Assembly (NCBI RefSeq): GCF_028550395.1
Contig: NZ_JAQQKW010000001.1
Span: 124,001-188,000 of the forward strand
Source of the DNA: Asticcacaulis currens
GTDB taxonomy: Bacteria > Pseudomonadota > Alphaproteobacteria > Caulobacterales > Caulobacteraceae
Reading direction: 5' to 3'
DNA length: 64,000 nucleotides
Both the position numbers and the translations under genes were made by a program. This document shows, piece by piece, positions 34,553 to 44,067 of the stretch. The notes under the pieces were generated by a model. The model did no database searches, was not told where the DNA came from, and was given only the letters and a program-made list of their open reading frames with translations. Every line of letters starts with the position of its first letter. The first letter of the stretch is position 1.

Positions 34553-36393
34553 CGGGTGTAACCGCAGCCATTACTAGTGATCCCGCGAAATCGCGGGACA
34601 CCGTCGATCAACTCCTCTTTGAGATGCGTCATCGCGCCCGCAGCGGCTTTGCCCAGCTCAGCTGGATGGAAACGGCTTTCGGCTTGGCGCACACACCACG
34701 CCTTCCCGAGGATGATGCGGAAGCGAGCATTTTTGAATCTCCAGCCTGGATTGTCGCTGCTGACGCCCGTCTCGACAATAGGGATGAATTAATCGCGAGA
34801 CTTTTGCCGGAAGAGGCGATCGTCAGCGATGCGCATCTGGTGTTCTGCGCTCTTTCGCAATGGGGCGAGGCCGCGCCAAAGCATCTGAGAGGCGATTTCG
34901 CATTCGTTGCTCTTCATAAGACGTCACACACCCTGTTCGCCGCCCGCGATCCTTTTGGGGTGCGGCCGCTATATTACCGGACATGTAATCAGGATATTGC
35001 GCTGGCCAGCGAAGCTGGAGCCCTGATTTCCAATGGTACGCTGGCAGCGCCTTTGTCGCGATCCGACGTTCGTATCAAGCAAACCCTATCCTATTTAACG
35101 GGCACAGGTTCATCAGAAGCTGAGCTGGAGTTCCGCAACCTATTCCGCGTCAAACCCGGTCATCTATTGATCTGGAAGAGTGGCAAGGCGCGCCAGTCAG
35201 CTTACTTCGAACTGAAACCTGCGAATGTGCCATCCGATATCGACTGGGTGGCCGAGTTCAGGCGGCGCTTTGAGGCGGCCGTGCAATCGCGTCTACGTAG
35301 CCGCGAGCCTGTTGCCGCTTTGCTAAGCGGTGGCCTTGATTCATCGTCCATAGTAGCGGTCGCAGCGCGTCAGTCTCACCGTCCTTTGCGCATCGTAGCG
35401 GGAACCTTCCCCGCTTACAAAAAGGGCGATGAGCAGCCTTACATCAATGCAGTTATGAAATATGCGGGCGGAGACTGCATCAAGGTCAAACTGGACAAGC
35501 TTTCGCCTATCAATGCCGCCCAATCGGTTATACGCGATCTTAAACGCCCGTTTAATGCGCCCGGCATTGCGGTTTTGAATGCACTCGCACCTGTTTTAGC
35601 CGACAATCGCAAGGGCTTTTACCTCGATGGGCACGGTGGTGACGAAGTCGTCTCATACGGCTTCAACCGAGTCCTCTGCCTGGCTCGCAACCATAAATGG
35701 GGGGCGCTTTGGCGTGAGCTGCCGGCATGGTCAGGTCTCTTTGGTACAAACCGTCTACTCGATTTTTTGAGACTGTTTCTTCGTTTCAGCGAAATTCCTG
35801 GTACCTATCGCATCAGGCGCACATTACTGCGCCTAGCCAACAAACCGTTGTCGATAGGCGTGGGCTTGTTGAAGCGACAGTTTATACCGATGTTGCCACC
35901 GCAAAGCGCGGCACCCCGTACAAATCTGGAACGGCACACCCAGAGCATTCAGAACGGTTTGCTTGCTGAGAGCTTCGAACTCTATGACGTCGTTGCCGCC
36001 CGCCATGGTTTGCAGCCTCTCTTCCCCTTTTTCGATCAGGAACTCGTGGAGCTGTGTCTGGCGGTGCCTGACGAGGTGAAACTGAAGCATGGCTATAGTC
36101 GTTATATCCTGCGCGAGGCCATGAAAGACTATCTCCCCGAGTCTGTGAGATGGAGGCGATCAAAGTTTGATTTCTCAACGATTCTCATTGCTCGACTAAA
36201 AGGATGGCATGACCGATCAAATCTGAAATTAGCCACGTATTACAGATCTCCTCTACTCAAATTTCTCTCTAAGAAGAAATTACGCGTCTTCTTGCAAAAA
36301 TCGGTTCGGACAGACCGGTTGGACGGCGCCAGCGCGCAAACCCTTTGGCGCCTCATAACTCTTGATTACTGGCTAAAAATTTGCGAAAAATAG
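34549..36393 (+). CDS. Lasso cyclase (C), asparagine-synthetase-like
   Basis: A 614-residue homologue of class B asparagine synthetase. The N-terminal glutaminase-like domain is kept (DARLDNRDELIARL, LRGDFAFVALHKTSHTLFAARDPFGVRPLYY), but the catalytic Cys at position 2 is missing (sequence begins MTG), as in lasso cyclases, which do not use glutamine. The C-terminal domain has the ATP pyrophosphatase loop SGGLDS at residues 260-265 and HGGDEVVSYG later. It adenylates the Asp9 side chain of the core and closes the macrolactam on the Ala1 amine. It is coupled to B2 and abuts the kinase gene. Confidence 0.92.
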   Translation: MTGVTAAITSDPAKSRDTVDQLLFEMRHRARSGFAQLSWMETAFGLAHTPRLPEDDAEASIFESPAWIVAADARLDNRDELIARLLPEEAIVSDAHLVFCALSQWGEAAPKHLRGDFAFVALHKTSHTLFAARDPFGVRPLYYRTCNQDIALASEAGALISNGTLAAPLSRSDVRIKQTLSYLTGTGSSEAELEFRNLFRVKPGHLLIWKSGKARQSAYFELKPANVPSDIDWVAEFRRRFEAAVQSRLRSREPVAALLSGGLDSSSIVAVAARQSHRPLRIVAGTFPAYKKGDEQPYINAVMKYAGGDCIKVKLDKLSPINAAQSVIRDLKRPFNAPGIAVLNALAPVLADNRKGFYLDGHGGDEVVSYGFNRVLCLARNHKWGALWRELPAWSGLFGTNRLLDFLRLFLRFSEIPGTYRIRRTLLRLANKPLSIGVGLLKRQFIPMLPPQSAAPRTNLERHTQSIQNGLLAESFELYDVVAARHGLQPLFPFFDQELVELCLAVPDEVKLKHGYSRYILREAMKDYLPESVRWRRSKFDFSTILIARLKGWHDRSNLKLATYYRSPLLKFLSKKKLRVFLQKSVRTDRLDGASAQTLWRLITLDYWLKICEK

Positions 36394-37290
36394 ATGATAA
36401 ATTACAAAGTGTTTGGCTATAAAATCCTATCTGATTTCGAAATTCCGGAACTCTTTAGAACGGATGAAACATCGTACGATTTTCAAATTGAATTGGCGAA
36501 CTACGAGGACAGTGGACACGACACGCAACGTGACTTCATGCGTTTTAACTCCGCTAGCCACCTTATCTGTAACTGGGCTCTGATCGGAAAGTTTGAGATT
36601 TTGGATCGGCAGCGGGTCGTAACCGCACTTCGTCCGGACTGCGATCCCGGTCTGGTGCGTTTTCCTCTGCTCGGCGCCGTAATGGCCCTGCTGCTACAGT
36701 TGAATGGAAAACTTGTTCTCCATGCTAGCTCGACGGTGAATGGCGGCCGAGCGGCCACATTCCTCGGGGATAAGGGAGCAGGTAAATCAACGACTGCGGC
36801 CGCCATGATCACGGCTGGCCACAAGCTCCTATCTGACGATGTTGTGGCCCTTACCCCCGTTCCGTCCCCTATTGTCTACCCCGCGTACCCGAATGTCAAA
36901 CTCAAGCCAGCTACAGCCCAGGCCATCGGACTTCAGGGGGAAATTAGGCCCAAAGTGATCGCGCCAGGCCTTGATAAGGACCAGTATATTCCTAGCGCGC
37001 CGTTTAATTTTGAGCCTGTGCCTGCGACAGCGTTTTTTATGCTGACACGTGGGGAAAACCTCAAGGCTGACCGCCAGACTTCAATAGAGGCTTTTCATCA
37101 AGCGATGCGGTTTTCCTATTTGCGCCGTTTTGGCACTGAAGTCTTAAAAGACGGCCTTGGTCAGGAAATACTTAGTCAGTGCACTGAACTTGCGAAGCGT
37201 GCAAGTTTCTACAGGTTCCAGCTTCCAGACGATCTCAATGCTCTTCCGAAAGCGAAGGAGATAGTGGATGAAATTCTCTCAGATCATTAG
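36394..37290 (+). CDS. Lasso peptide kinase, HPr-kinase-like
   Basis: A 298-residue protein related to the HPr kinase/phosphorylase P-loop domain. Walker A is GDKGAGKST at residues 125-133, preceded by LVLHASSTV and followed by HKLLSDDVVAL, the conserved acidic segment of this fold. It lacks the N-terminal HprK domain and no HPr gene is nearby. Homologues in lasso clusters (paeninodin kinase and relatives in Thermobacillus and sphingomonads) phosphorylate the C-terminal serine of the precursor. The precursor here ends in Ser53. The gene directly abuts the cyclase stop (TAG-ATG) and overlaps the exporter gene by 23 nt. Confidence 0.85.
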   Translation: MINYKVFGYKILSDFEIPELFRTDETSYDFQIELANYEDSGHDTQRDFMRFNSASHLICNWALIGKFEILDRQRVVTALRPDCDPGLVRFPLLGAVMALLLQLNGKLVLHASSTVNGGRAATFLGDKGAGKSTTAAAMITAGHKLLSDDVVALTPVPSPIVYPAYPNVKLKPATAQAIGLQGEIRPKVIAPGLDKDQYIPSAPFNFEPVPATAFFMLTRGENLKADRQTSIEAFHQAMRFSYLRRFGTEVLKDGLGQEILSQCTELAKRASFYRFQLPDDLNALPKAKEIVDEILSDH

Positions 37291-39004
37291 CGGCGAGATA
37301 AATCTTAAAAAGACACTGAAGCGCAGCCTTGCGCTTGCGAAGTATCTATACAGTACCTCACCAAGCGAATTTGCCCGCACATCCATGTGGGTTGTGCTAG
37401 CCGCCCTCTCTGAGGGGGCCGCCATTTCCCTTCTCTACCCAGCCATCACCCATGCGACCGACCACCCGCTTCCTCTCCCGCTGCTTGATGGCCTCCTTCA
37501 GCGTTCCGACGCCTTGCCTGAAACTTATTTTCTCGTTCTTCTTTCAGGATTCGTTGTGGTGACGGTAATCGGTGCACTTGCAACCAGGCAACGTGCAATT
37601 TGCGTAGCCAAACTCTTGTCGGGAACTATGGAGCGCGTGCGTGTCGAACTTTTTCAAACTATCGCACAATCAGCTTGGCCTTATCTGGCTTCGCGCCGAT
37701 CTGATGATATGACACACCTCATTAATGGAGAGATCGACCGCCTTCAGACGGCTATTGGCTGCATTACACTCACCGTACAGAACGCCTTCTTCTTGATTGT
37801 TTATACACTTTTATCTCTCTTCATTTCCCCGGGCATTTCGATTTTCGTAGTATGTGTAGGGGTGGTCATCTACCTGCTCTTGGCGCCGACACGTCGACAA
37901 TCATCAGATTTTGGTAATCGCCTAACCCGCTTTAAGCAAGAACAGTATCGGGTGGTGGGAACGTTTCTGTCTGCAATCAAAACTATCAAGGCCTATAACG
38001 CCGAAAACACCTATATCGCAGGCGTGAAGAAGTCGCTTTCGGAGACCTATTCGGAGACGAACGCATATGTACGACGTAGCAGTTGGTCTGCAGTTCTCTA
38101 CACCAGCCTTGCGGCCTTCGCCCTTTGTGCATTCCTTTTGGCGTCCATCCTCATCTTTAGAGCGCCGGTTTCTGAGATTGGAGCACTGCTGATTATTTAC
38201 AGTCGGCTGGTTCCGCGGTTTGGCGCCGTTCAAGACCAGGCTCAGGCTCTGCTGGTGAACCTGCCTGCCTTTGAGGCCCTGGAGCGTCTAAAAGACGAAG
38301 CACACAACCAAGCAGAAAGCGACGTGCGCAATGGACTTCTCCCCGTCCTGAGCAAAAGCCTATCCTTCCGAGATGTTTCATTCGGTTATGGCGATACCCC
38401 TGTATTGCAAAAGTTGTCATTCGATCTGCCGGTGGGTAAGCTGAGCGTTGTTGGCGGCCCCTCCGGCACAGGTAAGTCGACACTGGCTGATATCGCGATG
38501 GGTTTTCTTCGACCTCAAGGGGGGGCTGTATTTATTGACGGCATCCGTCTTGACGATGCGCAATGCAAAATTTGGCGCGACCAGATTGCGTACGTCCCGC
38601 AAGATACGCAGATTTTCAATGCCACACTCCGAGAGAACCTCACCATGGGTCGCGCAGATATTACAGACGACGAGGTCCATGCGGCTTTAGGGCTTGCCCA
38701 TGCCGCCGACTTTACCTCGACGTTTGAGAATGGCCTGGACGCCGACCTAAGTGCAGGGGAGACGGGGCTGTCTGGTGGGCAAAAGCAACGCCTAGCGATT
38801 GCGCGAGCGATTTTGCGTCAGCCTCGGCTATACATACTGGACGAGCCCACAAGTGCTCTAGACGCGCACTCGACATCACTCGTTCTTCATACGCTTAGTT
38901 TGCTAAAATCACGCAGCGTCGTGCTCGTCATCAGCCACGATCTCGCTGTGCTTCAAAAGGCAGATCATCTCATTACATTAGGTGGTGCATTCACGCATCA
39001 ATAA
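37268..39004 (+). CDS. Lasso peptide ABC exporter (D)
   Basis: A 578-residue fused permease/ATPase. The N-terminal domain has about six membrane helices (from WVVLAALSEGAAISLLYPAI onward). The ATPase domain has Walker A GGPSGTGKST near residue 400, signature LSGGQKQR, Walker B LYILDEPTSALD and an ISHD switch. This half-transporter type is standard in lasso clusters, where it exports the mature peptide and gives producer immunity. There is no peptidase C39 domain, in line with B2 doing the leader cleavage. Last gene of the lasso operon. Confidence 0.9.
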   Translation: MKFSQIISGEINLKKTLKRSLALAKYLYSTSPSEFARTSMWVVLAALSEGAAISLLYPAITHATDHPLPLPLLDGLLQRSDALPETYFLVLLSGFVVVTVIGALATRQRAICVAKLLSGTMERVRVELFQTIAQSAWPYLASRRSDDMTHLINGEIDRLQTAIGCITLTVQNAFFLIVYTLLSLFISPGISIFVVCVGVVIYLLLAPTRRQSSDFGNRLTRFKQEQYRVVGTFLSAIKTIKAYNAENTYIAGVKKSLSETYSETNAYVRRSSWSAVLYTSLAAFALCAFLLASILIFRAPVSEIGALLIIYSRLVPRFGAVQDQAQALLVNLPAFEALERLKDEAHNQAESDVRNGLLPVLSKSLSFRDVSFGYGDTPVLQKLSFDLPVGKLSVVGGPSGTGKSTLADIAMGFLRPQGGAVFIDGIRLDDAQCKIWRDQIAYVPQDTQIFNATLRENLTMGRADITDDEVHAALGLAHAADFTSTFENGLDADLSAGETGLSGGQKQRLAIARAILRQPRLYILDEPTSALDAHSTSLVLHTLSLLKSRSVVLVISHDLAVLQKADHLITLGGAFTHQ

Positions 39005-39262
39005 CCCATCACAACGACACACGCCCTTTCCATTTTGAGACAACTGAGTTACGTCTGTTCAGCACGGGGTTGCACATTTAGAGCTTCGTGAATTAATTAG
39101 CGTACAAATTCGCGCGTTCGTTTGGACTATATACATTTGTTTATAAAAAACAATATTTTGTAGAAAACGCAAACCCAGCGGGTTTTCTCGCAAAATTGAA
39201 CCTGTCAAGGCCCCTTTCTTGCTGGGAAGGGGTTGATCATCTCATTTTAGGCTATTGGGCTC
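39005..39262. other. Intergenic region after the lasso operon
   Basis: 258 bp, AT-rich around 39120-39170, without a gene. An imperfect hairpin (CCCCTTTC / GGAAGGGG) lies at 39215-39236 just before the dehydrogenase gene. It probably holds the promoter that restarts EPS transcription. Confidence 0.4.
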
Positions 39263-40615
39263 ATGCTTCCTATAAATTATAGAGACAAGAAAATCTGCAT
39301 TATTGGCCTTGGATATGTTGGCCTCACTCTAGCCGTAGCGATGGCCGATGCCGGCTTCCGTGTACACGGAGTGGAAACGAACCCCGAAATTCTAAAGTGC
39401 CTTGAAGAGGGCCGCGCGCACTTTTCCGAAGTCGGCCTAAATGAACGCCTTGCGCTGCAAATCAACAATGGTCGGTTCACTTTTGCGCCCAAAGTGATGC
39501 CAGATGAAGAAACAACCGTTTATGTTGTGACAGTCGGCACACCACTGAATAATCATAAACGGACCAACTACGATTCTTTTAAGGCCGTGATGGCCGCCAT
39601 TTCGACTGTGATTCAGGAGGGCGACATGGTCGTCTTGCGCTCCACCGTCCGTGTGGGTGTCACGACAGAGTTCGCAAAGCCCGTCCTCGATGCGACCGGC
39701 AAGTGGTATGATCTGGCCTTCTGTCCGGAACGCACGCTTGAAGGCAAGGCTTTGGCCGAGCTGAGCACACTACCCCAGGTTGTGGGCGGCATCAATGACC
39801 GTTCAACATTCCGCGCTTCCCAGCTTTTTAGCTTCCTTACTCCGTCGATCGTCCGCGTTCAAAACTCTGAGACGGCGGAGATGGTGAAGCTAATCAACAA
39901 CACGCAGCGCGACATGATCTTCGCCTTCGCCAATGAGGTCGCCGAAATGTGTGATCAGCTTGGTATTTCTGCAAAAGAAGTGATCGCCTCGGGCAATCTC
40001 GGCTATCCGCGCGCGAACCTGCCTTATCCTGGCCCCGTTGGCGGACCTTGTCTCGAAAAAGATCCCTACATCCTGGCTGAAGGCCTGGAACACATCGGCT
40101 ATAAGCCTCAGATCTCGATGACAGGCCGCCTCTGGAATGAGGGACTACCCCAGCGCACCGTGGCGCGTATGGCGAGCGAGTTGCGTGAACGCGGGGCGCC
40201 TGCAGACCTCAAGATTGCCGTTCTCGGTGCCGCATTTAAGGGGCGCCCTGAAACCGACGACCTACGCGGCTCGCTCGTGGTCCAGATCATATCAGAGCTG
40301 AAGACCGCTTTCCCGGAAGCCCAACTCACCGCATGGGATCCAATCGTCACGGTCCCGAACCTCAAGACACTCGGCCTTGAGGCCTATGAAAGCGTGGAGG
40401 AAGCCTTTGATGGCGCCTCGCTTGTTATCATGCAGAACAATCACCCGGTTCTAGAACGCCTGAAGCTTGGAAAGCTCTCGGAATTGATGCAGAAGCCCGG
40501 CCTTTTATTCGATTACTGGCACCAGCACGACCTCCGCGTGAACGCGGAACTTGCAGAGGGCGTTCGTTACGCCCCGCTGGGTGCTTTCAACGCAAAAATG
40601 GAAATCGCGCAATGA
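39263..40615 (+). CDS. Nucleotide-sugar dehydrogenase (WecC-like branch)
   Basis: A 450-residue UDP-glucose/GDP-mannose dehydrogenase family enzyme. GLGYVGLTLAVAMADAGF is the NAD fold, FCPERTLEGKAL is of the N-acetyl-mannosamine/galactosamine dehydrogenase type (PERT rather than PEF), and the catalytic Cys263 is in GPVGGPCLEKDPY. It is expected to oxidise the C6 of a UDP-N-acetylhexosamine, giving a uronic acid for the polymer. It differs from ugd at 5014 in branch and length. The stop overlaps the next gene by 4 nt (ATGA). Confidence 0.85.
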   Translation: MLPINYRDKKICIIGLGYVGLTLAVAMADAGFRVHGVETNPEILKCLEEGRAHFSEVGLNERLALQINNGRFTFAPKVMPDEETTVYVVTVGTPLNNHKRTNYDSFKAVMAAISTVIQEGDMVVLRSTVRVGVTTEFAKPVLDATGKWYDLAFCPERTLEGKALAELSTLPQVVGGINDRSTFRASQLFSFLTPSIVRVQNSETAEMVKLINNTQRDMIFAFANEVAEMCDQLGISAKEVIASGNLGYPRANLPYPGPVGGPCLEKDPYILAEGLEHIGYKPQISMTGRLWNEGLPQRTVARMASELRERGAPADLKIAVLGAAFKGRPETDDLRGSLVVQIISELKTAFPEAQLTAWDPIVTVPNLKTLGLEAYESVEEAFDGASLVIMQNNHPVLERLKLGKLSELMQKPGLLFDYWHQHDLRVNAELAEGVRYAPLGAFNAKMEIAQ

Positions 40616-41595
40616 CAAAGATTCTGGTTACTGGCGTCGCCGGTTTTCTAGGCTTCCACCTGGCCCGCTATCTCCTTAGCCGAGAGAACACCGAAGTTAT
40701 CGGCGTCGACAATATGGTTCGCGGCGTTCACGATCAGGCTTTGAAGGCCCTTGGAGATCTGGGTAAGTTCACATTTATCGAGGCAGACCTCTCGAGCGAA
40801 GAGGCCGTCAAAGCACTCCCCGTTGATGTGGACTATGTCTATCATCTCGCAGCGATGAACGGCACGCAAAACTTCTATGAGCGTCCGATGGACGTTATTC
40901 GCCACTGCACTATACCGACCATGCTCCTGGCCGAGCATTACGGCAAGAATGCTACGCTTAGGCGTTTCGTTTATGCTGGCACTAGCGAAAGCTACGCGTC
41001 TACCGTCACCCGCTTTAACTGGCCGGTGCCGACCGACGAGAGCGTGCCGCTTTCGATCGACGATATCACCAACCCCCGCTGGTCCTATGCAATGGGCAAG
41101 ATGCACGGCGAAGTCGTCACCGCTCAAGCCGGGCGTGCCTATGACATGCCATACTCGATTGTGCGCTTCCACAACGCCTATGGTCCTCGCATGGGCGACA
41201 AGCATGTCATACCGGACTTCTACGCTCGCGCTCGCGAAGGCCGCTTCGAACTCTTTGGTTTTGAAGATACACGCGCCTTCCTCTACGTCGATGACGCGGT
41301 ACGCGGTACTGCCCTTATTGGCGAAACCGACGCCTGCGCGGGCGAGGTTGTCAATCTTGGCGGTGCCAACGAGCTCACCATGCTCGAGCTCGGCAAAGTG
41401 ATGATGAAAGTACGAGGGATGGAAGCGGAAATCACGCTTCATCCGTCACCCGCTGGTAGCGTCAAGCGTCGCGCGCCGAACCTCTCAAAGCTTCAGCAGC
41501 TGACAGGTTTCAAGGAAACGGTTTCTCTGGAACGCGGCCTTGAGCTCACCGCCAAATTCTACCTAGATGATGAACTCGTGGGTTTCGGTGCGTAG
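40612..41595 (+). CDS. NAD-dependent epimerase/dehydratase (extended SDR)
   Basis: A 327-residue extended short-chain dehydrogenase. The NAD site is TGVAGFLGFHL, the catalytic Tyr159-x3-Lys163 sits in WSYAMGKMHGE, and the substrate side has RFHNAYGPRMGDKHVIPDF. The family includes UDP-glucuronate decarboxylases and epimerases, UDP-GlcNAc 4-epimerases and dTDP-glucose dehydratases. Coupling to a uronic-acid-forming dehydrogenase suggests it acts on that product, for example as a 4-epimerase. The exact reaction cannot be read from the sequence. Confidence 0.85.
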   Translation: MTKILVTGVAGFLGFHLARYLLSRENTEVIGVDNMVRGVHDQALKALGDLGKFTFIEADLSSEEAVKALPVDVDYVYHLAAMNGTQNFYERPMDVIRHCTIPTMLLAEHYGKNATLRRFVYAGTSESYASTVTRFNWPVPTDESVPLSIDDITNPRWSYAMGKMHGEVVTAQAGRAYDMPYSIVRFHNAYGPRMGDKHVIPDFYARAREGRFELFGFEDTRAFLYVDDAVRGTALIGETDACAGEVVNLGGANELTMLELGKVMMKVRGMEAEITLHPSPAGSVKRRAPNLSKLQQLTGFKETVSLERGLELTAKFYLDDELVGFGA

Positions 41596-41625
41596 TCGCA
41601 TCTTCCCTGCAGAAAGGAGTTACGT

Positions 41626-42705
41626 GTGTCTCGCCCGGTCGTCATAAACGGAAAATTTCTGTCTCAAAAAATGACGGGCGTTCAGCGTGTTGCGTTCGCC
41701 TTTGCAAAGGGGTTGAAAACACGATTTGAAGCTGACGGACGGGGGCACGAACTCAGCATTGCCCTGCCCAAAGGTACAGAACCGACTGAACTGGGCATAC
41801 CCCAAGTCGCGCCATCACGCCTAAAAGGTGTGCCATGGGAGCAGCTCGAACTGCCTGTTCAGACTGGAAAGCGACTCCTGGTCAACCTTTGCAATGTCGG
41901 GCCCTTAACGCACAAGGGTGACATACTCATCATTCATGATGCTCAAGCGTTCATTTCCCCGCAATCTTATTCCAAACCCTTCGGTACTTGGTATCGCACC
42001 ATATTGCCGCACCTGGCGAGCAATGCCGCGCGGGTCCTGACCGTGTCCAACTATTCACGCGATTGCTTGGCTGAAGTGGGCGTTGCACCGGCGGAGAAGA
42101 TTGAGGTTATTCATAACGGCGTCGACCACATCCTGGACATACGTGCAGATGCAACTGCCCTGCAGAGAATGGGGTTGACATCGAAGACCTACTTTCTCGC
42201 GCCAGGTACTACCCAGGCTCATAAAAACATTGGTGTGATTATTGAGGCGGCCCGTCGCCTCGAGGCTGACGAAATTCCAGTCGTGCTCTTCGGATCGGCC
42301 ACCGCTTCGGCGTTTGCCGAGGCCGGTTATATCCTACCGTCAAACGTCGTCTTAGCCGGTCGTGTTTCGGATGGCGAGCTTCGTGCACTCATAGAAGGTG
42401 CGCGCGCTTTCCTATTTCCTTCAGCAACAGAAGGTTTTGGCCTGCCGCCATTGGAGGCTATGCTGTTGGGAACACCCGCCGTTGTGGCGCCGTGTGGCGC
42501 GTTGCCTGAACTTGTTGACGACAAAGCCTTATTCGCACAGGCAGACTCCCCTGACGATTGGGCAGAAAAAATAAGGTCTCTGGCTCGTTCCGACGCCCAA
42601 TGCCGTGAATTCGGTATGGCGGGAATGAGACAGGCTCAGAAATTCAACTGGGAATCGGCCACCGAGAAACTTTACCGGGTGATTTTAGAAACCCAGCGAT
42701 TATGA
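41626..42705 (+). CDS. Glycosyltransferase family 4
   Basis: A 359-residue GT4 enzyme starting at GTG with AGGAG 6 nt upstream. It has GKFLSQKMTGVQRVAFAFAKGL, VIHNGVDHI and the donor site FLFPSATEGFGLPPLEAMLLGTPAVVAPCGALPELV, the standard E-x7-E motif. The first domain is typical of GT4 enzymes that recognise a lipid-linked acceptor. It is part of the run 39263-43985 and is coupled to the next gene by overlap. Confidence 0.9.
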   Translation: MSRPVVINGKFLSQKMTGVQRVAFAFAKGLKTRFEADGRGHELSIALPKGTEPTELGIPQVAPSRLKGVPWEQLELPVQTGKRLLVNLCNVGPLTHKGDILIIHDAQAFISPQSYSKPFGTWYRTILPHLASNAARVLTVSNYSRDCLAEVGVAPAEKIEVIHNGVDHILDIRADATALQRMGLTSKTYFLAPGTTQAHKNIGVIIEAARRLEADEIPVVLFGSATASAFAEAGYILPSNVVLAGRVSDGELRALIEGARAFLFPSATEGFGLPPLEAMLLGTPAVVAPCGALPELVDDKALFAQADSPDDWAEKIRSLARSDAQCREFGMAGMRQAQKFNWESATEKLYRVILETQRL

Positions 42706-43985
42706 TGACTTTTTTCCTGCGCCCAACCTTAACTAGCACGCTTTTTGCAGTGAGTGCTCACACGCAGAAATGGTCACGAATAATGTCCCGAACTGAAAAA
42801 AGAACCTTGAGACCAGAAGGCCGTCGTCCGCGGATCGCCTTCGTCCACGAGTGGTTTACACATTTCGCCGGTTCGGAGAAGGTGCTCGAGGCGATGCATA
42901 AAGATTATCCGGAGGCGGATATCTTTGCCCTCATCGACGTGATCCCTGAAAAGGAACGTCCTGCCTTCTTGAAGGATCGGCAGATCAGGACGTCATTTCT
43001 GCAAAAACTGCCGTTCATCCGCCACTACTACAGATTCCTCCTGCCGATCCTACCATTTGCCGTCGAGCAGATAAATCTTGCTGGTTACGACATCGTCGTC
43101 ACCAATAGCCATGCCGTAGCCAAAGGTGTCATTACGGGACCGAACCAGCTCCATATATGCATGTGTTACACTCCGATGCGTTACGCATGGGACTTGCAAG
43201 ACCAGTATCTTGAGAACTCCAAGTTCCCAGGGCCGATGCAATGGCTTGCGCGCTGGTTTCTGCACAAAATCAGGATTTGGGACGTGCGTACGGCAAACGG
43301 CGTGGATCATTTCATCGCGGTTTCCAAATACATCTCGCGCCGTATACGGAAGGTCTATCGTCGCGAGTCCACCGTGATCCACTGCAATGTGGAAACCGAT
43401 AACTTTACGATCGGTGCACCGGCCGGAGATTTCTATCTCGCCGCTTCCCGTATAGTTCCTTACAAGAAAATGAAGCTGATCGTTGAAGCCTTCAACGAGA
43501 TGCCTGATAAGAAGCTCTGCGTCATCGGCGCGGGTCCCGGCCTTAAGACGCTTCAGGCTATCGCCAAATCAAATGTCCAGGTGATGGGCTATCAGCCGTA
43601 TAAGGTTCTGTTGGAAAAAATGCAGACCGCGCGTGCTTTTGTGTTCGCCGCTGAAGAAGATTTCGGCATTGTACCAGTGGAAGCTCAGGCCTGCGGTACG
43701 CCAGTCGTAGCCTACTCCGTTGGTGGCGCAGCCGAGACCGTTGTTGACGGCGTCACCGGCGTTCATTTCCACGAGCAGTCTGTACCAGCCATCTGCGCCG
43801 CTGTGGAACGCCTTGAGCGTATACACGGTGGGTTTGATCGCGAAACGATTCGTGCACATGCTCTGAAGTTTTCGACGCAACGCTTCCAACGCGAGTTTAG
43901 CGAGCTCTTGGAAGAAAAATGGCGCCTGCATTGCGAAGATATAGCGATCAAGCCGACCGAACCGAAGTTCGAAAAAATAGCTTGA
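42702..43985 (+). CDS. Glycosyltransferase family 4, related to the 17189 enzyme
   Basis: A protein of 400-427 residues. The frame starts at ATG 42702, overlapping the previous stop, but the family match begins at RIAFVHEWFTHFAGSEKVLEAM, so ATG 42783 (MSRTEKRTLRPEGRR) may be the true start. No strong ribosome site marks either. Shared blocks with 17189 include RTSFLQK, CYTPMRYAWDLQDQY, SRIVPYKKMKL and AAEEDFGIVPVEAQACGTPVVAY. This subgroup often contains mannosyltransferases, which fits the manC gene at 58186, but this is inference. Confidence 0.88.
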   Translation: MMTFFLRPTLTSTLFAVSAHTQKWSRIMSRTEKRTLRPEGRRPRIAFVHEWFTHFAGSEKVLEAMHKDYPEADIFALIDVIPEKERPAFLKDRQIRTSFLQKLPFIRHYYRFLLPILPFAVEQINLAGYDIVVTNSHAVAKGVITGPNQLHICMCYTPMRYAWDLQDQYLENSKFPGPMQWLARWFLHKIRIWDVRTANGVDHFIAVSKYISRRIRKVYRRESTVIHCNVETDNFTIGAPAGDFYLAASRIVPYKKMKLIVEAFNEMPDKKLCVIGAGPGLKTLQAIAKSNVQVMGYQPYKVLLEKMQTARAFVFAAEEDFGIVPVEAQACGTPVVAYSVGGAAETVVDGVTGVHFHEQSVPAICAAVERLERIHGGFDRETIRAHALKFSTQRFQREFSELLEEKWRLHCEDIAIKPTEPKFEKIA

Positions 43986-44067
43986 ACGGACGTTGAAGAT
44001 TAGGCTTCTGACCATTTGCAAGCCGTCTGCCGACCCGTGTACAAGTATGCGCGAGATCGGCAGTGGC

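Noticed and set aside
34549-36393. Genuine asparagine synthetase or EPS amidotransferase
   Set aside because: The glutaminase Cys at position 2 is missing and the gene is coupled to B2 and the kinase, which points to a lasso cyclase.
36394-37290. True HPr kinase of the phosphotransferase system
   Set aside because: The N-terminal HprK domain is absent and no HPr or PTS gene is near. The gene is overlapped by the lasso exporter.
40648-41442. 264-codon reverse frame inside the epimerase gene
   Set aside because: It is an antisense shadow of a clear SDR enzyme, and its translation matches no known fold.
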